DNA of 64,000 bases. Origin: Neoechinorhynchus agilis. Its lineage: Eukaryota; Acanthocephala. The stretch covers positions 434,001 through 498,000 of the forward strand of contig CM121343.1 of assembly GCA_051530055.1 (NCBI GenBank), read 5' to 3'. Below the pieces are notes generated by a model that saw only the letters and a list, made by a program, of their open reading frames with translations, ran no database searches and had not been told where the DNA came from. Of the stretch, positions 58,262 to 64,000 are shown piece by piece (the first letter of the stretch is position 1; each line of letters begins with the position of its first letter). Both the position numbers and the translations under genes were made by a program.

Positions 58262-60259
58262 ATGACGCGTTCATCGCCAAACCAGAACGATAGTGCCGTA
58301 CCAAGTGTTATCCATGATAGTCGCCGAGGTCATTCTTACGCCCGTGGCAGGTTCCTCGGCAAAGGCGGGTTCGCTCGCTGCTACGAGCTGACGGACTTAC
58401 AAACTTCCTGCGTTTATGCGGGTAAAATCGTATCGAAAACGCTGCTTGTCAAAAGCCACCATGTACAAAAAATGCTCCAAGAAATCGAAATTCATAGGAA
58501 ACTAAGGCATCCAAACATTGTAAGGTTCCACAGTTTCTTCGAGGACGATAGTAACGTTTACATTGTAATGGAAATATGCAGAAGGAGGTCTTTGATGGAG
58601 TTGCAGAAACGAAGGAAATGTGTGACTGAACCAGAGGCTAAGTATTTTCTTCATCAGATAACTGATGCTCTAGGTTATCTGCATACAGAGCGAGTAATCC
58701 ATCGCGATTTAAAACTAGGCAATTTGTTTATTAATGACGAAATGCTCATTAAAGTCGGTGACTTTGGATTAGCAGCTCAACTGCGTTACGACACTGAACG
58801 AAAACGAACACTGTGTGGCACTCCGAATTACATCGCACCTGAAGTGCTCGCGAAAAGTGGCCACAGTTACGAAGTCGATATATGGTCACTTGGATGTATC
58901 CTCTATACTTTACTAATGGGATCACCCCCTTTCGAAACAAATACTTTAAAGGATACTTATATGAGAATCAAAAACAATGATTACTACCTCCCTGCTGGAG
59001 CTGTGTCACTTGCCGCCGATAGCCTCATAAGAGCGATGCTGCATCGAGACCCGACGAAGAGACCCACCGTTGCAATGATCAAAAATTCCGCATTCTTGGT
59101 AGAAGGATATTGCCCTTCGAAACTTCCTGCCTCGTGCTGTTCAATCGCCCCTCGTCACTTCGATACAGAACAAATGTACTCGCGATTTATGCAACCTCTT
59201 ATTTCTGGATCGGCAATGTCGACTTGCGGAAAACTTCCTTTGTCTACAAATGTGAGCACTCGACGCCCTCTTCTTGATTGCAACTATAAAAGTGGAAATA
59301 TACCTCCATTGCTGAATCCCATTTTACCTGTTTCACTCCATCGTGACTGTTCTAGGTTTCGTTTTAAAGAAAATATGGCACAGCACGTCTCGAAACCAAT
59401 GTGTAGCAACCAGGAATCTCGTGGAATGTTGGAAAGCCTTTCGATTCAAATCAAGGCAGTGCTCGAAAAGTTCAAATCTGGTCAGTGCTTCCTTGAAAAG
59501 TTACCCGAGGATGCGCAAGATCCATCACGCGTCCCTTTTCTTTGGATTACTAGATGGGTTGACTATTCTGACAAATACGGTCTCGGCTATCAATTATGCG
59601 ACGATTCAGTTGGTATAATATTTAACGATAACACTCGACTTATCCAGCCAGTGATTGCTTCATCAAGACTTCAGTATGTAGATCGCGATGGTCTTGAGTA
59701 CGCAGTCTGCATGGATGCTTTTCCAGAAGTGATGTTTAAAAAGGTTACATTGTTCCGCTTTTTCAAGGACTACATGGACAACAACCTAGTGAAAGCTGGT
59801 AGAAACATACCTGTATCCAAACCAATTGATGAGGAACGTCTTACTCGTGTACCTTTTCTCAAAGCATGGTTCCGTACAAGAAATGCGATTATAATGCATT
59901 TGTCGAATGGTATTCTACAAGTGAACTTTTTTAAGCATCACAACAAGTATATCCTGTGCCCCATTATGGGTGCAATTACAATGATGTCTACAAAGCTCAA
60001 TCAGTTCAATGTTTATCCACTAGATAGCCTTGTCAAATACGGTTGCACAAAGCGTCTATTCGCACATTTACGCTATATTCACTGCATGATTACCAATATC
60101 TTAGACGCAAAGTCCTCGGCGAAAATGGGAACAATGTCTGACAATAACGTACCGACAGCTGATATTTGTACCACAACTACTGAAAATGGTAATGGAGCAA
60201 CTACTACAGCCACCGGCGAAGATGGAAGCAGCCTCACACTTCCTACTACCGTCTGGTGA
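58262..60259 (+). CDS. PLK1: Polo-like kinase 1
   Basis: One uninterrupted frame of 665 aa. PLK1 drives mitotic entry, centrosome maturation and cytokinesis. The kinase domain (about 28-285) has GKGGFARC, the lysine in AGKIVSK (about K55), HRDLKLGNLF (D149), DFGLAA (167-172) and the T-loop TLCGTPNYIAPE with activating Thr at 183. Two polo boxes follow: the first from WITRWVDYSDKYGLGYQLC (about 428), the second from FLKAWFRTRNAIIMHLSNG (about 537). The phosphopeptide-binding His/Lys pair sits in HHNKYILCP (about 559-562). Kinase plus two polo boxes and the Trp in WVDYSDKYG match PLK1 rather than PLK4. The C-terminus is Thr/Glu-rich. No introns are seen, unlike its neighbours. Start chosen at the first ATG; the upstream CG-rich region fits. 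Confidence 0.96.
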   Translation: MTRSSPNQNDSAVPSVIHDSRRGHSYARGRFLGKGGFARCYELTDLQTSCVYAGKIVSKTLLVKSHHVQKMLQEIEIHRKLRHPNIVRFHSFFEDDSNVYIVMEICRRRSLMELQKRRKCVTEPEAKYFLHQITDALGYLHTERVIHRDLKLGNLFINDEMLIKVGDFGLAAQLRYDTERKRTLCGTPNYIAPEVLAKSGHSYEVDIWSLGCILYTLLMGSPPFETNTLKDTYMRIKNNDYYLPAGAVSLAADSLIRAMLHRDPTKRPTVAMIKNSAFLVEGYCPSKLPASCCSIAPRHFDTEQMYSRFMQPLISGSAMSTCGKLPLSTNVSTRRPLLDCNYKSGNIPPLLNPILPVSLHRDCSRFRFKENMAQHVSKPMCSNQESRGMLESLSIQIKAVLEKFKSGQCFLEKLPEDAQDPSRVPFLWITRWVDYSDKYGLGYQLCDDSVGIIFNDNTRLIQPVIASSRLQYVDRDGLEYAVCMDAFPEVMFKKVTLFRFFKDYMDNNLVKAGRNIPVSKPIDEERLTRVPFLKAWFRTRNAIIMHLSNGILQVNFFKHHNKYILCPIMGAITMMSTKLNQFNVYPLDSLVKYGCTKRLFAHLRYIHCMITNILDAKSSAKMGTMSDNNVPTADICTTTTENGNGATTTATGEDGSSLTLPTTVW

Positions 60260-61106
60260 CTCTCTTTTTTTATTATCCCTGCGGATGATAACTGCGAGTG
60301 ACAACATTTTTGGTCACAAGAAAACATTGAAGCAAGTCAGTAAACAAATCACTAAACACACACACACAACTCGCGTATTTACTACTCACATGAACGCCGC
60401 CTACAGTAGATCATTGTGCTTGGTCGTAACTGATGATCACCTGAAAAAAGAGGTGTTTAATGTGCAATGATTTTGCTGATATTGATACAAAATATCCAAC
60501 TGCTCAAAAAAATACCACCTGCCTGACTCACTGAAATGCGTGTATGTGCGTACACTGTGAGTTTTAAGATATCTTGCATTTCTAAATGAACTTTCTTTTT
60601 ATGCCCGCTTGGGTATCGCATGCTTACGAATTTACATTTTTGGTTGGTGTTTTTGATAGCAGCACTCAAGTATTACGAGTTGCTGGCAAGAAAGCTTTGT
60701 AGAATGGTGAACAGCGATCGGCTTTTATTGGCATCTTATGCTTGATCGATGTGCTCACTAACCAAGACGCTAATAAGTTTTGTTAAAAATTAGATTGATC
60801 GAGTAAATTCGCCATGTCGACAAATTTCTAATCTTATTCTAATATTTTACTAAAAAAGAGAGTGACTCTATTGAGCAATCCAATGAATTAACCACAAGTC
60901 GTCGTATTTTAGTTCATACTAATGCTTTAGAATTTATACTCAACGTTCAATGAATGATCTTTTGATATTTGTTTTCAAACTAGAATTATTATTTAGAAGT
61001 CTCCACCAGGTAAATAGGTTCTTTTTATTAAATATGTTTGAAGATTTTTTTTAGAGATATCTTTATCTTCTTTTTTTTTAACAAGCATACATAATTTATA
61101 GTTTCA
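60260..61106. other. No gene recognised
   Basis: 3' region of PLK1 with a CACACACACAC run at about 60357 and AT-rich sequence further on. The 94-codon frame at 60186-60470 overlaps PLK1 out of frame and is rejected. Confidence 0.4.
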
Positions 61107-61532
61107 TCAACGCTCCCATTCATCGGCGCTGGCCAAAATGCTGGCCGCATTGCCCCGCTGCACCGCAATCCTTATTTTTGCGCCAAGAACGACGTCGATC
61201 TTGGCTCTCCAGTCGCCGCGTAAATTCGTTTCCCCAAGTCCTTCAGGAGGGCCAGTGCCGATCCTCCCAAGGTAGGTTTCCACACCGAAGGGGACAAAAT
61301 GGTAATTTCGGGTTAGCTCCCTGTATTTTGAGCATTTCCGATCCTCTGCCGTTGTCGCCGCTCCTCCTGGACTTTTTTTTCGCTCTAATCTACAAAGATT
61401 AGTGGGTTCTAGAATGTTTGGAAGGGAAAGCGTTTTTAGAGTCCTACTCAGAATGGCATTGATTTCAGCATGCCTTGGAAATCGTCCCGATGATGTCTTG
61501 CATATGAGACCGTGTCTCCCCGAAGAGTCCAC
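61107..61532 (-). mobile_element. 3' fragment of a restriction-endonuclease LINE
   Basis: The 141-codon minus frame begins GRHGLICKTSSGRFPRHAEI and ends AVQRGNAASILASADEWER, homologous to the 3' end of the LINE at 931-3230. The segment corresponding to the RPD...WDATCVDT part of the endonuclease is missing: the frame goes from LCRLERKKSPGG directly to TTAEDRKCSKY. The fragment has the end of the element but not the endonuclease core, so it cannot be active. Confidence 0.8.
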
Positions 61533-61544
61533 TGAATTGGTGAA

Positions 61545-61900
61545 AAATTAAAAGAATTTATTGATTCCGCGGCACAATCTTGTACGCGTTTTTATCAAGA
61601 TTGTTCATCGGATTCATAATCAGTTCTAAAATACAGGTCCTTAGAACGTTTTTAACAAAATTATTTACTGGCTCCCGCTGGCTTCCTCACGTATCGCATT
61701 TTTTCAAACTATTTCCAAGGGGATCCTCTACAAATAATAGTTGATAAATCAATAAGAGAAAATCTTTTGAGTTGATAGGGATTTGGTGATCATAAGAAAA
61801 CGGATAAAACGTATTTTACTAAGTCTTGCAGATAGTGACTGGTGGGTAAATCTCGATGAAATATGTTCTATCCCGGATTATGATCACCACATCTCCATAA
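61545..61900. repeat. Decayed fold-back elements
   Basis: 61545-61640 has AATTAAAAGAATTTATTGATTCC followed by CGGCACAATCTTGTACGC, as in the family at 20330-20430 and 45133-45354 (partial). 61775-61900 has TTTGGTGATCATAAGAAAAC and TCCCGGATTATGATCACCAC as imperfect inverted ends around ACTGGTGGGTAAATCTCG followed by ATGAAATATG, a decayed copy of the 50686-50980 family. Confidence 0.5.
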
Positions 61901-62214
61901 AGATTGATTATAACATGTTCATGATAAAAGTGAAGACTTCAATGCTTTTTATTTGATGAAAGGTTTGCTGACACCTGATTCCATCAGTTAGTCACCGTTT
62001 TTCATATTTTTCATCATTAAAAACGTTAATATGCATACATCGTCGATCCAAAAATGTGTTTGTATGAGGCGTATGAATAATAATAATAATCCAAAAATTA
62101 CGTCCATTATAGCCCCGCCCAGAGCTAGTGGATCTGTGATCACTGAAACTCGGATTAAGTGCCATTTTTATACTAATCCATATTTTTGAAGATTGGCCAG
62201 CCAACCTTTTAGAT

Positions 62215-62700
62215 GAGTCATATGAATGACCGCAGTCGTATTGCTGAATCGATCATCCGTATTCGCGACAGGTTCGACATTGCTACCATATCTAATAGGC
62301 GAGTATCTCTGATTTGCTCATTATCTGTTGATTATTTATGGGTTAATTCAAAGTTTACGATTTACTTTTCCATGTAGCCTTTTTAATTGACGAGCATTGC
62401 TTTATGCTGTGTTGCAACGAGAAGGCTGATTTGCATCAAATCGAAGCTCACCGGGCATTAGATGGTGTAATGGAAATCGATTTTTTCGGTTTAGTCACCC
62501 AAGCTATAGAATGCTTAATAAAAAAATTGCATATCGCAATAGGAAAACTTCGTAAATCGACTATAACCAATTTACACATTATTTCTTTTGTAATAATCCA
62601 GTCTTTCAATATCTTATCAAGTTTCGTTGCTGGCCCCTTTAACAATCTAAATGGTATTTAGTTTTACTTTTACGATGGAATATTTGATCATCCAATTCTA
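62215..62700 (+). CDS. Possible small gene, unrecognised
   Basis: An ATG-led open stretch at about 62221 (MNDRSRIAESIIRIRDRFDI...) and a second open stretch after a plausible acceptor (TTTTCCATGTAG, about 62376): FLIDEHCFMLCCNEKADLHQ, then IEAHRALDGVMEIDFFGLVT and on to 62661. The protein-like composition and a possible GT-AG intron between the two parts suggest a real small gene, but I recognise no family and the intron donor is not clear. Confidence is low. Confidence 0.3.
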
Positions 62701-63046
62701 CGAGGTGTACACTTATGAACCGACTGATCGCCATTTACATTTATCCATTCTAAATATCGCTTCTGCTTTTTAGATCTGTGATTGTATTTGTAACAATAGT
62801 TTTTCACCTATACTCTACTCGACACTTCGTTTCGCTATTTCGGGCATCGTGGTACAATCCGGGTTTTTTCTATATAGTTTTAAACCACTCAAATTATTGT
62901 GTAAAACGAGAGCGAGCGCAATTCCATGATCTCATATGAAAAGCTCGTCAGTGTATTCTCTTGTGAACATTCAGCTCAAACTACGTTTTTATTAGAAAAG
63001 ATTTCTTGATCCAAACCAATAACTCTGTTTAAAACGAAAGTTTTGC

Positions 63047-64000
63047 TTATTCGCAATACATAATCCTAATCGTGTTAGTGCTCCCTACCCCTGTTCGCCA
63101 TCCGGTGACACATATCATTCCATCATTTTTGCGAACATAGCCAGATACTTTGGCCACTTGTATTGCCTTTTCTACCCTTCGATCAATGCTTATCATCCAC
63201 TGATCGCTTTGGGTTTCTTCACTATAAAATTTAGTTTGTCTGCCATTTCCGACATATTCCCCCTGTGGGGTACTTCGACCATCCTCGTAAAGTATCGGAT
63301 GACAACCTCTGTGAAGATTCAGTGCTCTAGCCGTCTTCTCATCTCTTGTCACTGCCAAAATCATTGCTTTGGGTTGGTACTTTGCAATGTTTCTCGCCGA
63401 TTGGCCAGTTGATGTTAAGACAATGATGATTGAAGCATTAAGACGGAAGGATGCTTCGACTGCAGCTACTGCGGCAGCATCTACTTTGTCGATTTCTTCC
63501 TATATCCACTTTTAGAGAAAGAAATCTACAAATTTACATGGTTGATTGGCGTTCCTGAATAGTTTCGGAGGCTTTCGAATCGATCTATGTAATTCATGCA
63601 GCGCTCGGCCTCTCTTGCGATGGCATCCATTAAGCTAACACATTGGATCGGATACTCACCTTTAGCAGTTTCACCACTCAGCATTACACAATCGGCCCCA
63701 TCCAGCACAGCATTGGCAACATCACTCACTTCAGCCCTTGTAGCTCTCGGGCGGTATGTCATTGATTCTAACATTTGTGTAGCACAAATGACCGGAATGC
63801 CAGCTAAATTACATTTTGATATAATGATCTTCTGAGCCACAAATACTTTTTGTGGCGGTATTTCGATTCCCATATCCCCTCGAGCTACCATGATTCCATC
63901 CGTTTCTTTTATAATTTCGTCAAGATTATCTAAACCTTGTTGATTTTCTAATTTAGCTATAATTTTAATATGCTTTCCATTTGGATGTTCGAGAAGTATT
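63047..64000 (-). CDS. pyk: Pyruvate kinase, C-terminal half (partial)
   Basis: Two exons, from the window end (64000) to 63538 and 63499-63047, with a 38-nt intron. The 5' part lies outside the window. The enzyme makes pyruvate and ATP from phosphoenolpyruvate and ADP in glycolysis. The first exon has [64 protein letters not shown] and [11 protein letters not shown], the A/B-domain core. The last exon has [39 protein letters not shown], then [15 protein letters not shown], which corresponds to the C-terminal allosteric domain ending. The CATQMLESM and SGETAKG motifs are specific to the family. The ending [10 protein letters not shown] resembles the GSGFTNT.RV end of animal isozymes. The region 62.7-63.04 kb downstream is unremarkable. 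Confidence 0.95.

Noticed and set aside
60186-60470. 94-codon frame overlapping the end of PLK1
   Set aside because: Out of frame with PLK1, continues into AT-rich 3' sequence, no domain.

Overview
The window is animal nuclear DNA, AT-rich and very repeat-rich. The genes recognised are eukaryotic: a RING-finger protein, GPN3, a LIM-domain protein, a SENP8/DEN1-type NEDD8 protease, an ELAV-type RNA-binding protein, CCZ1, SMARCE1/BAF57, a type I PIP5K, polo-like kinase PLK1 and the 3' part of pyruvate kinase. Introns deduced by translation are tiny (38-83 nt in most genes, 151 nt in one; CCZ1 has two larger introns filled by repeats). This suits a compact-intron invertebrate. A nematode, possibly a non-Caenorhabditis lineage, is my guess from PLK1 and gene style, but nothing here proves it. 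All gene models are manual GT-AG models without transcript support.

Layout. 0-6.5 kb: a decayed LINE with a restriction-like endonuclease (minus strand) and a broken Gypsy-type LTR fossil (plus strand). 6.5-9.5 kb: 239-bp satellite. 9.7-13.4 kb: RING gene (minus) and GPN3 (plus), with short fold-back elements between them. 13.5-18.2 kb: a 224-bp satellite joined directly to a 198-bp satellite. 19-21.6 kb: LIM gene (plus) and NEDD8 protease (minus). 21.9-26.9 kb: a complex satellite whose basic 72-bp unit looks like a 38-nt intron plus a 34-nt exon. 27-28 kb: tRNA-like sequence and a Penelope-like element remnant. 28.5-32.4 kb: a 3.9-kb palindrome. 33-34.4 kb: direct repeats. 34.9-36 kb: ELAV gene (minus). 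37.2-42.3 kb: CCZ1 (minus), with a 2.3-kb palindrome in an intron. 42.9-51 kb: a dense field of fold-back elements, a (AAT)n expansion, SMARCE1 (plus) and a SINE with target-site duplications. 52-55.1 kb: a 126/137-bp satellite. 55.9-60.3 kb: PIP5K then PLK1 (both plus). 61-64 kb: a second LINE fragment and pyruvate kinase (minus, running off the end).

The genes are housekeeping and signalling genes with no evident joint pathway. The most unusual content is (1) many small inverted-repeat elements of several families that share a stem-loop followed by GAAATAT, often preceded by CTGATGA or CTGAAGA. This is the layout of a hammerhead ribozyme core, known from Penelope-like elements, and a GIY-YIG-type Penelope remnant lies in the same window. 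(2) A satellite made of intron/exon-like units. (3) Two kilobase-scale palindromes, one inside CCZ1. I could not identify a complete hammerhead (stem III plus cleavage site) in any copy, so ribozyme activity is an inference.
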